Assembly (NCBI GenBank): GCA_036498625.1
Contig: DASYFD010000147.1
Location: forward strand, 1 to 44,670
From: VAZQ01 sp036498625
GTDB taxonomy: Bacteria > Pseudomonadota > Alphaproteobacteria > Rhizobiales > Xanthobacteraceae
Direction: 5' to 3'
Length of the DNA: 44,670 nt
Position numbers and translations under genes: made by a program. Each line of letters begins with the position of its first letter. Position 1 is the first letter of the stretch. Under the pieces are notes generated by a model. It had not been told where the DNA came from, did not search any database, and saw only the letters and a program-made list of their open reading frames with translations. Shown here piece by piece: positions 9,564-16,961 of this stretch.

Positions 9564-10427
9564 ATGCTGTTCCGAGGTACCATTTGCGCGATTGCGGTTG
9601 CGGCGCTGCTGACCTCGATGGGGTCGGTGCGGGCCTTCGAGGATGCGCAGTATCCCGATTTTTCCGGCCAGTGGCGCGCGGTGCGCCCGCCCGGCGTCGA
9701 GGGTCAATCGGCGTTCGACCCGACCAGGCCCTGGGGCCGCGGCCAGCAAGCCCCGCTCACGCCCGAGTACCAGGCCGTGCTGGATGCAAGCCTTGCGGAC
9801 CAGGCGGGCGGCGGCCAGGGCAATTGGCCCTCCGGCATCCGTTGCATGCCGGCCGGCCTGCCGGCATCGATGAACGTCTACGGCGAGATGGAGATCGTGG
9901 TGCTGCCGGAGACCACCTATGTGCTGCTCAACCACAACACCGAGATCAAGCGCCGCATCTTTACCGACGGGCGCGACTGGCCACCGGAGGCGGAGCCGAC
10001 CTATCAGGGCTATTCGATCGGCCGCTGGATCGACACCAAGGGCACTGGGCGCTTCGACCTGCTCGAGGCCGAGACCCGTAACTTCAAGGGGCCGCGCGCC
10101 CTCGACCCGGCCGGCCTGCCCACGCACGTCGACAATCAGTCGATCGTCAAGGAGCGCTTCTTCTTCGACGCGACCGATCCCAAGCTGCTGCATGACGAGA
10201 TCACCTTGATCGATCACGCCTTCACGCGCCCCTGGACGGTGCTGAAGACCTACCGGCGCAGCACCGCCAAATTCCCGATCTGGACCGAGCAGAGCTGTCC
10301 GGAGATTAGCGTGCTGGTCGATATCCGCGGGCAGATCTACTTCAAGGGCGCCGACGGCACCCTGTTGCCCACCCGCAAGGACCAGCCGCCGCCGGATCTG
10401 AGATATTTCAATCAAGCGCGGAAGTGA
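9564..10427 (+). CDS. Secreted protein of unknown family (distant relative of the 19577-23061 set)
   Basis: This 287-residue exported protein has a signal peptide in residues 1-25. After it comes YPDFSGQWRAV, then RCMPAGLPASMNVYGEMEIV and the block GYSIGRWIDTKG, which lines up with GDSRGRWEGDTLVID in the three related proteins at 19577-23061. ETRNFKGPR corresponds there to VTNFSPKT, and WTVLKTYRR to WTVRQEF. No catalytic motif is recognised. The start at 9564 is chosen because it begins a clean signal peptide; the frame is open upstream but does not look coding. Function unknown. Confidence 0.75.
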   Translation: MLFRGTICAIAVAALLTSMGSVRAFEDAQYPDFSGQWRAVRPPGVEGQSAFDPTRPWGRGQQAPLTPEYQAVLDASLADQAGGGQGNWPSGIRCMPAGLPASMNVYGEMEIVVLPETTYVLLNHNTEIKRRIFTDGRDWPPEAEPTYQGYSIGRWIDTKGTGRFDLLEAETRNFKGPRALDPAGLPTHVDNQSIVKERFFFDATDPKLLHDEITLIDHAFTRPWTVLKTYRRSTAKFPIWTEQSCPEISVLVDIRGQIYFKGADGTLLPTRKDQPPPDLRYFNQARK

Positions 10428-10509
10428 TCGCGCGGTCCCATCGATCAAGGCAGGGCCGGTTCCGCGCGCGCAAGCAGGGACTGGCGATTGACGCTTCCGC
10501 CCCTGGATG

Positions 10510-10686
10510 CTTTTCCCGGACGCGGTGCAGCACGCAGCGGAGCGGAGTGCTGCATCGCTGATCCGGGATCGTTCGAAACTCCGAGCCTGGAACGATCCCG
10601 GGTCTGCAGCGCACCGCTTCGCATAGCCCGCGAAGACGGGCGTAAACGCCCTTATGAGCGACGCGCTGGGCAGCGCCCGGGAAAAG
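10510..10686. repeat. Nested palindromic intergenic repeat, Bradyrhizobium-like
   Basis: The outer arms CTTTTCCCGG (10510-10519) and CCGGGAAAAG (10677-10686) are perfectly complementary over 177 bases. Inside are three further hairpins: TGCAGCAC/GTGCTGCA (10526-10533 and 10547-10554), ATCCGGGATCGTTC/GAACGATCCCGGGT (10561-10574 and 10590-10603, one mismatch), and GGGCGT/ACGCCC (10638-10643 and 10646-10651). The GC-rich hairpins with TGCAGCAC cores look like the dispersed palindromic repeats I associate with Bradyrhizobium relatives. It lies between two convergent genes. Confidence 0.75.
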
Positions 10687-10699
10687 GCCGGCGACAACA

Positions 10700-11323
10700 C
10701 TAAGTGACCTTCGGCATGCCGGACCGAGCCAGCGCAGGACCGTCTTGCAAGCGCGCCACGATCAAATGGAGCAGGCGAAATCCAAATTGGGGATTCTGAA
10801 AATAAAGCTCCTTGAATCGATCATAGTCGATCACCGCGGTCTGGACGTCGGTCCTGCAGCGCACCGTCTTGACGCGCCGGCCGTTTGGGGTGAACAGACC
10901 GATCTCGCCGAGCAGCGTGCCCGTTCCGAAGGTCTCGTTGTTCTCGACAATCTCGACCTCGCCGGCGACGATATAGAATGCCGCAGTCGCATACTCGCCG
11001 CGCTCCATGAGGGTGCTGCCAGCCTTGAAACTCTTGGGGCGCGTGTAAGGCAGCAGCCACTCGGCATTCATGTCGCCCTTGGCCGCCAGGCCGGTGTCGC
11101 GGATCAGCTGCACCATCGCACGCAGCCGCCAGGCATTGAGCGGCAACAGAAGCGCATTGAGCATGAATGTCGGATAGGTTCCGTGCAGAAAACTGTAGAT
11201 CATGGCGAAGACATTCGCCGCGATCGCAGCTGCGCGCAGCGGAATGATGGTCTTCGACTGGGCCGCATAGAGGCTCGCGGCCGCTGCCGCGACACCGATC
11301 AATTCCGCGAGCTGAGGCTGCAT
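10700..11323 (-). CDS. Membrane cyclic-nucleotide-binding protein (Popeye-like layout)
   Basis: This 207-residue protein has two parts. Residues 1-72 hold about three short membrane segments (ELIGVAAAAASLYAA, LRAAAIAANVFAMIYSFL, YPTFMLNALLLPLNAWRL). Residues 95-200 are a cyclic-nucleotide-binding domain with FKAGSTLMERGE, AAFYIVAGEVEIV and the phosphate cassette region GTLLGEIGLFTPNGRRVKTVRC. The cassette keeps GE and an Arg, so cAMP or cGMP binding is plausible. Three helices followed by this domain is the layout of Popeye-domain proteins. There is no output domain, so its partner is unknown. Confidence 0.82.
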   Translation of the reverse strand: MQPQLAELIGVAAAAASLYAAQSKTIIPLRAAAIAANVFAMIYSFLHGTYPTFMLNALLLPLNAWRLRAMVQLIRDTGLAAKGDMNAEWLLPYTRPKSFKAGSTLMERGEYATAAFYIVAGEVEIVENNETFGTGTLLGEIGLFTPNGRRVKTVRCRTDVQTAVIDYDRFKELYFQNPQFGFRLLHLIVARLQDGPALARSGMPKVT

Positions 11324-11396
11324 CGGAGCGTGACCTCTCGGTTGGAGTCGCTGTGGCGTGCCGCCAAAGTATCGCGAACAACGGCAAATCGTCTGC

Positions 11397-13178
11397 CTAC
11401 CTGCCGCGCTGACGATCCAATGCCTTCTTCAAGACGCGCAACTGGTTGAGCTCCACCATCGACTTTCCGCGCGTCATGTTGCCGCCATGGCGTCGCACCA
11501 GCAGAGAGATGTTGGGCAATCGTTCGACCACCAGGGCGGCTTCCTCGGCGCGCTTGAACCAATCGGAATCCTCACCGAAGCGCAACGTCTCATCGAACAG
11601 GCCGATCTTGGTGAACACCTCGCGGCGAAACAGTGCCGCGGCGATGGACCAGGGAAAATTCTCGAGCGGGTTGCCGACGAAAGGCTCGCGGCCGTCGGCA
11701 TCGCCTCGCATCAACTGGTTGTGGCCGATGACGACGTCGAGGCCGGGCGACGTGCGCAGCACGGTGGACATGTGCTGCAGGTTCCCGGCCGGCCATTCGT
11801 CATCCACGTCGAGGAACGCCAGCAGCTCGCCGGTCGCCTCGCGGATGCCGCGGTTGCGCGCGGCCGCCGGCCCGGCATTCTCCTGGCGAAACAGCCGCAC
11901 ATCCGTCGGCAGCGCGCGAACCGCGGCGGCAACGTCCTCGGTCGATCCATCATCGACGATGATGATGTCGAGCGACGGATAGTCCTGCGCCAGCACGCTG
12001 CGCACGGCGCCGGGCAGGAACCGCACCCCATTGAAGACAGGAATGATGACGCTGATCCGGGGAGCCCCGGCAGGCGCGGCCGGCTGCTGCGCGGGCTGGT
12101 CGGGCACCCCCGCCAGAAATCTCCTGATCGCATCCGGGATCGCGGCGAGGTCTCGCCCCAGGCGAAGCTCGAAGCGCGGCAGTGACTGGCAGAGCCGGAC
12201 GATGAATGCCTGCGACCACCGCCCGGCCCGCGGCAGGTGCGCCAAGGTGGTGAACGCCGCGGAGCGCTCCGCCGCATAAAGATCCGCGGCGACCAGGAAG
12301 GTCCCTTCCTGATCGCTGATGACCGGCAGCAGGATCGCCCGCAGCGCAATGCTGTCGCGAATGCGGTCCGCCCTGGCGGGATGCAGACGAAACACGGTCT
12401 TTTCGGGCTCGGCATGAGTCTGCCCGGTCCTCGGCTCCCGCAACGGCAGCAGCCCGGGAAAATTCGCGGCCTGCTCGTCGTTGAGCTTGGCGGTGCAGTA
12501 GAGGCTGTAGGCCCTGGGCTCGGGGTCGAGCGCGATCACGACATAGTCGTCGCCCAGATACGCCAATCCGGCTTCGAGGCAGAGCAACGCCGCCGTCGAT
12601 TTCCCGGCGCCGCCTCTTCCGGTGATGACGACGCCGCCTTGATCGGTACCGACCACCGCGGCATGCAACAGCTGGCGACCGAAGCGTTGCATCAACCAGT
12701 GCAGCAGCGTGCGCAGCGGCGAGGCCTTGGACCAATACGGCAAGGCCTTCGCATCATCCACCCAATAGATCGCCTCGAGGCTTTGCGTGTCCATCAACGC
12801 AATGCTGCATTCCAGCCAATGGAACGCGCTGAGGATGCGCTCGCTCTCCATCCCCCAGATGTCGCCGCGGTCCGTGAAATGGCCGCGTGGGCATGGGGGC
12901 GCCGGCACGCCGACGCGGGTGGACGCGCTGTCCCAGATGTTGAAGACCGCATCGACCGGCCCATCCTCGTTGCGGTCGAGAAGATGCGAGAGCGGGCCGA
13001 TCAGCATGTCGTGCAACGCGGCCCCACCGAAGCGCAGGCGAATGCGAACGCCGGCGACCGTGATGCAGCGGATGATCTCAGGCTGGCGGGCCTGGGCGGC
13101 GCGCGTGGCCGCCAGCATGGTGGCGAAGAATGCCTGCTGCTCGGCCTCGCTGAGCGCGGGTTTGTCGACGGCTTCCAC
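11397..13178 (-). CDS. HprK-related kinase fused to family-2 glycosyltransferase
   Basis: The 593-residue protein starts at a GTG (13178), five bases after the stop of the nucleotidyltransferase gene. Residues 1-355 resemble HprK-related kinases: the P-loop GRGGAGKST is at 187-195, followed by LAYLGDDYVVIALDP at 206-219, like the acidic strand after the P-loop in HPr kinase. After a Pro/Ala linker (360-373), residues 375-593 form a GT-A glycosyltransferase: ISVIIPVFNG, VDDGST (408-413), AFLDVDDEWP (DxD-like, 454-463) and FGEDSDWFKRA. The kinase-GT fusion, with PqqD and nucleotidyltransferase partners, suggests a coupled phosphoryl/glycosyl modification. The target is unknown. Confidence 0.8.
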   Translation of the reverse strand: MEAVDKPALSEAEQQAFFATMLAATRAAQARQPEIIRCITVAGVRIRLRFGGAALHDMLIGPLSHLLDRNEDGPVDAVFNIWDSASTRVGVPAPPCPRGHFTDRGDIWGMESERILSAFHWLECSIALMDTQSLEAIYWVDDAKALPYWSKASPLRTLLHWLMQRFGRQLLHAAVVGTDQGGVVITGRGGAGKSTAALLCLEAGLAYLGDDYVVIALDPEPRAYSLYCTAKLNDEQAANFPGLLPLREPRTGQTHAEPEKTVFRLHPARADRIRDSIALRAILLPVISDQEGTFLVAADLYAAERSAAFTTLAHLPRAGRWSQAFIVRLCQSLPRFELRLGRDLAAIPDAIRRFLAGVPDQPAQQPAAPAGAPRISVIIPVFNGVRFLPGAVRSVLAQDYPSLDIIIVDDGSTEDVAAAVRALPTDVRLFRQENAGPAAARNRGIREATGELLAFLDVDDEWPAGNLQHMSTVLRTSPGLDVVIGHNQLMRGDADGREPFVGNPLENFPWSIAAALFRREVFTKIGLFDETLRFGEDSDWFKRAEEAALVVERLPNISLLVRRHGGNMTRGKSMVELNQLRVLKKALDRQRGR

Positions 13179-13183
13179 GGCCG

Positions 13184-14353
13184 CTATCCGAGCGCCTGCC
13201 GCAGGCCCTGCTTCAGTCTCCAGAGGCGGTTTCGGACGAAGCCGCGCCAGGAGCCGATGCCGAGCCGATAGCGCACGAAGCCCGGAATCATCGCCATGGC
13301 GGCAGGGCCGGACCGCAACCGAGCCAGGCGGCAGAACTCCGCGACGATCAACAGGGAGCGGTCGATCAGGATCGGCCGGGGCCAGCGGACGCTGCGCGCC
13401 GTCACGGCGAGCTCCAACGCTTCCGCGGGCGTGCGCCGCGTCGTTGCGAGCGCCCGCAGGGCGGCGGCGGGAATCTCCTGGGCGTGGCAGTCCTGCAGAT
13501 ATGTCAGTGCCGGCAGCACGCGGCGGCTCAAGCCGAGCATTCCGGCGGTACGACAGAACAGCGGCCAATCGACCGATGCCTGCGGGTCACGCAGCAGAGT
13601 CAGGGAATCGGCGATCCAGCGGATCGGTGTTTCGGTGTTGGGTTCCATCCCGTGCGTCAGCGTATGCAGCAGAGCCAGCGTCGGCGATGGAGTGCTGGTG
13701 GCAATGTCGCGAAATATGGCGGGCTGCGCGTCATGCCAGAACGGCGCATCCGCCCCCGCGCAGCAGTTGGCGAGCAGCATATGCCAATGCAGGTCGATCT
13801 TATGTCCGTCGGGGCCGCGGAATTCCCGCGCATGACGAAACGTCAAATCATCCGGGCTGATCGGCGCGATCGATGTCCATCCGGCGAGCGTCAAGGCGCG
13901 AACGGCGGCTTCCAGATCGTCGAAGCGCACCGCAATATCGACATCGGCCATCGGCCGGCAGCCGTAGTTGCGGTAATGGCGGAGCACCATGGGCGCCCCC
14001 TTCAGCAGCATCGTATCGATGCCGGCGCCGCGCAACGCCGACAGAGCCGGGGCGACGCCGTGGAAGAGCGCATGGGTATCCGACCAAGCACGCCGATATA
14101 CGCCCTTGAGCCGTCCCATCAGCGGATCCGTGAGCCCGATCTCAAGCATGCGCAGATACAGCAGCGGCAGCAGGCGCATCACCGCCTGGTCGAATGGCCC
14201 CTCGATATCGAGCGTGCCGCGCCAGTCCAGATAAGCGGCGCGCGCCTGCTCCGGCGGCGCGAAGATGGCTTGCAGTACCAGGTTTTGCTCATGGTTCGGC
14301 CAGACCGCGCCCAGCTGGCGTGTCAGCCGCCGCAGGAGCCTGACTTCACTCAT
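13184..14353 (-). CDS. Nucleotidyltransferase-fold protein (NTP_transf_5-like)
   Basis: This 389-residue cytosolic protein resembles the uncharacterised NTP_transf_5 group. Near residue 115 is LLKGAPMVLRHYRNYG followed by RPMADVDIAVRFDD, where DVD fits the catalytic Asp pair of the polymerase-beta nucleotidyltransferase fold. FRGPDGHKIDLHWHML then supplies a further acidic strand. The C-terminal 180 residues are helical and of unknown role. It lies in one minus-strand operon, 157 bases after the PqqD-like gene and 5 bases before the HprK-like/GT gene. Members of this family recur beside HprK-related kinases and PqqD proteins; the reaction has not been established to my knowledge. Confidence 0.8.
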   Translation of the reverse strand: MSEVRLLRRLTRQLGAVWPNHEQNLVLQAIFAPPEQARAAYLDWRGTLDIEGPFDQAVMRLLPLLYLRMLEIGLTDPLMGRLKGVYRRAWSDTHALFHGVAPALSALRGAGIDTMLLKGAPMVLRHYRNYGCRPMADVDIAVRFDDLEAAVRALTLAGWTSIAPISPDDLTFRHAREFRGPDGHKIDLHWHMLLANCCAGADAPFWHDAQPAIFRDIATSTPSPTLALLHTLTHGMEPNTETPIRWIADSLTLLRDPQASVDWPLFCRTAGMLGLSRRVLPALTYLQDCHAQEIPAAALRALATTRRTPAEALELAVTARSVRWPRPILIDRSLLIVAEFCRLARLRSGPAAMAMIPGFVRYRLGIGSWRGFVRNRLWRLKQGLRQALG

Positions 14354-14510
14354 GGGGGAGAACAGCGTTCCGGCACCGCTTCCCGCGGCGCCTCGCCGGC
14401 CACGCGCCGCACGCCTGTCCGCCGACAGCCACGGCGGCGCGTCCTGGTCGCGACGCCTTCATCGATGACGACCAATGCGGCGCGCGAGACGGGTCAGGCT
14501 GGCGGTCATG

Positions 14511-14945
14511 TCAGAAATCCGTCTTTCGATTGGGCCAGCCGGTTTCTTCCACGTCATGGATCGGGTCGAGCAGCGTCAAATCCTGCATGTCGTCATAGCG
14601 GCTCAGAACCGGCCGGTCGTACTTGCGCCTGTGGGCGGGCAGCGGCATGCCCCGGTCGACGCTTGCGACAGCCGAGTCGTGGACGGCCTCCACCAGCTTA
14701 TTGGCGAGGAGAGCGTCGGCAAAATCCTCAAAATCCGCGTCCAGGCCGGCGGCGTCGAGAGCATACGATTGCAGGATGCGTTGCTTGATCTGAGTGACAT
14801 CAAAACCGCAAACCATTCCATCCCAGATGACGGCGCCCACGCCTTCGGCGCTGAAGTACCTCCCTGAGCTCAAATCCATGATTATCGCTTCGTCGTCGAT
14901 TATTTCGCTCACGATATCCGCATCTCGAACCCTATAGCGCTGCAT
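14511..14945 (-). CDS. PqqD-family (RRE-like) protein with leader-like C-terminal tail
   Basis: This 144-residue protein starts at the ATG at 14945 (MQRYRVRDAD). Residues 1-90 match the PqqD winged-helix fold: strand EIIDDEAIIMDLSSGRYFS, then helix SAEGVGAVIWDGM and a helical second half ending LLANKLVEAV. PqqD domains bind leader peptides of ribosomally made peptides. Residues 100-144 form a separate tail with Y109-x-x-P-x-L114, then MQDLTLLDPIHDV and GWP. The Tyr/Pro/Leu spacing and the following Thr resemble lasso-peptide leaders (YxxPxL...T), so the protein may carry its own recognition peptide. That is inference. It leads an operon with the nucleotidyltransferase and HprK-like/GT genes. 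Confidence 0.8.
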   Translation of the reverse strand: MQRYRVRDADIVSEIIDDEAIIMDLSSGRYFSAEGVGAVIWDGMVCGFDVTQIKQRILQSYALDAAGLDADFEDFADALLANKLVEAVHDSAVASVDRGMPLPAHRRKYDRPVLSRYDDMQDLTLLDPIHDVEETGWPNRKTDF

Positions 14946-15036
14946 TCGCCCGACACCTCGCAATGTACCCCCCAACAACATGCCACTCGGCGCAACAATA
15001 TTAGCAGCCTTATCGGCCTTGCGGGCAACTCATCCG

Positions 15037-15065
15037 AGTTTGCGTAGTCCCTCATTTGCTGTCAA
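15037..15065 (-). promoter_or_regulatory. Possible promoter of the PqqD/nucleotidyltransferase/HprK-GT operon
   Basis: On the minus strand TTGACA (15065-15060) is followed after 17 bases by CAAACT (15042-15037), a weak -10. It lies about 90 bases before the PqqD start, in a gap that is AT-richer than its surroundings and has no other gene. The -35 is perfect but the -10 matches only three of six positions. Confidence 0.35.
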
Positions 15066-15135
15066 TGTGCGACCAAGTAGCGCGCTTTCGGGCGGATCGA
15101 TGTCGGTCGCCAAACGAGAGCGTACGGACCTGGGG

Positions 15136-15852
15136 CTAGATTTCGCCGGCGCTGCGTCTTCGATCGATCGACGCCTTCAAGGCCTTCAGCAGCAGCCCTT
15201 TTCCACCCTTCCAGCGGTAGGAGTGGTTTCCGGCGTGGATGCGGCGGGAAACCAGGACATCAGGCAGGATTTCGGCCGCGATCCTGGCGTCCTTCACGCG
15301 CATGACCCAATCCAGGTCGGCCCCGAACTCCTGTCCGGTGTCAAAGACACCGATGGTCTCGAATACCGAACGGCGAACCAGGAGGTTGGAGATCCCGCCT
15401 TTTTGCGCATTGGCCAATTGCTCCTCCTTGACCCAGGTTGGCCTAGTCACGCCGGGCTCGAGGAAATTCCGGTAGAAGGCGGCGACGTAGCCGGTTTCGG
15501 GATGCTTCAGCATCCATTTCATCTGGATACTGAGCTTGCCCGGATCCCAGATATCGTCCGCATCCTGAAACGCGACGAACGCCCCCCGCGCCTGCGCGAT
15601 CCCGAAGTTCCGCGCGATGGGGACGCCCAGGCGGGCTTGACGCAGGCAGATCACCTCCGGGAACGAGGCCGCCACCTCGGCGCTGTCGTCGGTCGAGCCG
15701 TCATCCACGACGATCACCTCGATCGGACGGTAGTCTTGGGCGAAGACGCTGCGCAGCGCCTCGCCGAGATATCGACCCATATCGCGCACCGGGATGACCA
15801 CGCTCACGAGCGGTGGCTCGTCATTCCCGACAGCACCCATTGGGTTGCCCAT
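15136..15852 (-). CDS. Family-2 glycosyltransferase
   Basis: This 238-residue GT-A enzyme has the opening strand LVSVVIPVRDMGRYLGEALRS, then IEVIVVDDGSTDDS (nucleotide-binding Asp) and AFQDADDIWDPGKL with the DxD-like acidic cluster near residue 97. FGADLDWVMRVK is the catalytic Asp region, equivalent to FGEDSDW in the HprK-fused enzyme. There is no membrane segment. It is upstream of the PqqD gene on the same strand but 190 bases away, so it may have its own transcript. The start at 15852 has AGGA upstream; an alternative ATG at 15840 shortens it by four residues. The sugar and acceptor are unknown. Confidence 0.88.
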   Translation of the reverse strand: MGNPMGAVGNDEPPLVSVVIPVRDMGRYLGEALRSVFAQDYRPIEVIVVDDGSTDDSAEVAASFPEVICLRQARLGVPIARNFGIAQARGAFVAFQDADDIWDPGKLSIQMKWMLKHPETGYVAAFYRNFLEPGVTRPTWVKEEQLANAQKGGISNLLVRRSVFETIGVFDTGQEFGADLDWVMRVKDARIAAEILPDVLVSRRIHAGNHSYRWKGGKGLLLKALKASIDRRRSAGEI

Positions 15853-16117
15853 GGCTCAATCGATTCCTCAACCCGAAACCTCGGATCGCGCTGCGGCGAG
15901 GTGCCGGACCTTGGAATAGCCATGTCCCCTCGGAGGCGGTCAAGCCCCGCGCGGCAAGGCCCGGGCCAGGCACTGCCTGAACCGGGACGCAAGGGAGCGG
16001 ACCGCTCCATCCGGTCGACGTTCATCCTCCTTTGTAAGTCGGGGGAAACTTGGTTAGGGTTCGGGCTCTTGCGAGCGCTCAGGGCGCGAGGGCGCTCCTC
16101 AATCCGGAGGGGCTGTT

Positions 16118-16855
16118 GTGACAGGCGACGGCATCAGTGTCATCGTTCCGGCATACAACCTCGAAGGCTTCATCGGCGAGAGCATAGCGTCTGTCGTGGC
16201 GCAGACCCGGCCCGTCCAGGAGATCCTCGTCATCGACGATGGCTCGACCGACGGCACGGCGGCCTCGCTGAGGGCCATGGCCGAACAAGACGCCCGGTTG
16301 CGGCTCCTGACCAGCGACCGGCTGGGTCCGGGCGGAGCGCGCAATGTCGGGCTCAAGGCCGCCACCTGCTCCATCATCGCTTTTCTCGACGGCGACGATG
16401 TCTGGCCGGCGGACAAGATCGCCCGCCAGATCGAAAGGCTCACCGCCGCCGACCGGCCGGACATCGTCTCGGGGCTGATCCAGCGCTTCCGCACGCTCGC
16501 GCCCGGCACCTTTACGCCCGCGGGCGAACCGGGCGAGACCATCGCTCACGTCAATCTCGGTGCCTGCCTGTTTCGCCGGGAGGTCTTCGATGTCGCCGGC
16601 CTGTTCGACGAGCGGCTGCGCATTTGCGAGGATGTCGATCTGATGCTCCGCATGCGCGAGGCGGGATTGAAGCTGGTGATCATGCGCGAGGTGGCGCTCT
16701 ACTATCGAATTCGCCCCGGCTCCTTGACGCAGACGCCGGCGACCAAGGAGCAACAGAAGCTGGACGTGCTGGAAGCGCTGCGACTGTCAATCGGCCGGCG
16801 AAGGAGATCCGGCGGCGCGCGCGATCTGCCGCCCTTGACCGGCCTGATCGAATGA
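16118..16855 (+). CDS. Family-2 glycosyltransferase
   Basis: This 245-residue GT-A enzyme starts at GTG (16118) behind a clear GGAGGGG site. Motifs are ISVIVPAYNLEGFIGESIAS, LVIDDGSTDGTAASL, the DxD-like AFLDGDDVWPADKI and CEDVDLMLRMREAG. It is a paralogue of the gene at 15136 and of the GT half of the HprK fusion, sharing the ...W..DK and ...ED.D... pattern. It is read away from the PqqD operon, with a 265-base divergent gap that holds no other gene. The next gene downstream (16962) is another glycosyltransferase, so a common glycan pathway is likely. Confidence 0.88.
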   Translation: MTGDGISVIVPAYNLEGFIGESIASVVAQTRPVQEILVIDDGSTDGTAASLRAMAEQDARLRLLTSDRLGPGGARNVGLKAATCSIIAFLDGDDVWPADKIARQIERLTAADRPDIVSGLIQRFRTLAPGTFTPAGEPGETIAHVNLGACLFRREVFDVAGLFDERLRICEDVDLMLRMREAGLKLVIMREVALYYRIRPGSLTQTPATKEQQKLDVLEALRLSIGRRRRSGGARDLPPLTGLIE

Positions 16856-16961
16856 GCCGATGGCGCGGCTCGCGGACGGCGCCGCGACCCATGCTCAATT
16901 TGACGGCTGTGCCGGCAATCTCTAATCCGACCTCTGGTCCCAAATAGCAGCAGCCGAACCC

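Noticed and set aside
10510..10686. Insertion sequence or transposon end
   Set aside because: There is no transposase and no target-site duplication is evident, so it is treated as a palindromic repeat only.
13179..13568. Upstream extension of the HprK-like/GT frame to an ATG at 13568
   Set aside because: The extra 130 residues overlap the nucleotidyltransferase gene in another frame and look non-coding; the GTG at 13178 lies 5 bases after its stop.
14980..16947. A 655-codon plus-strand frame across two glycosyltransferases
   Set aside because: It is antisense to the gene at 15136 and out of frame with the gene at 16118.
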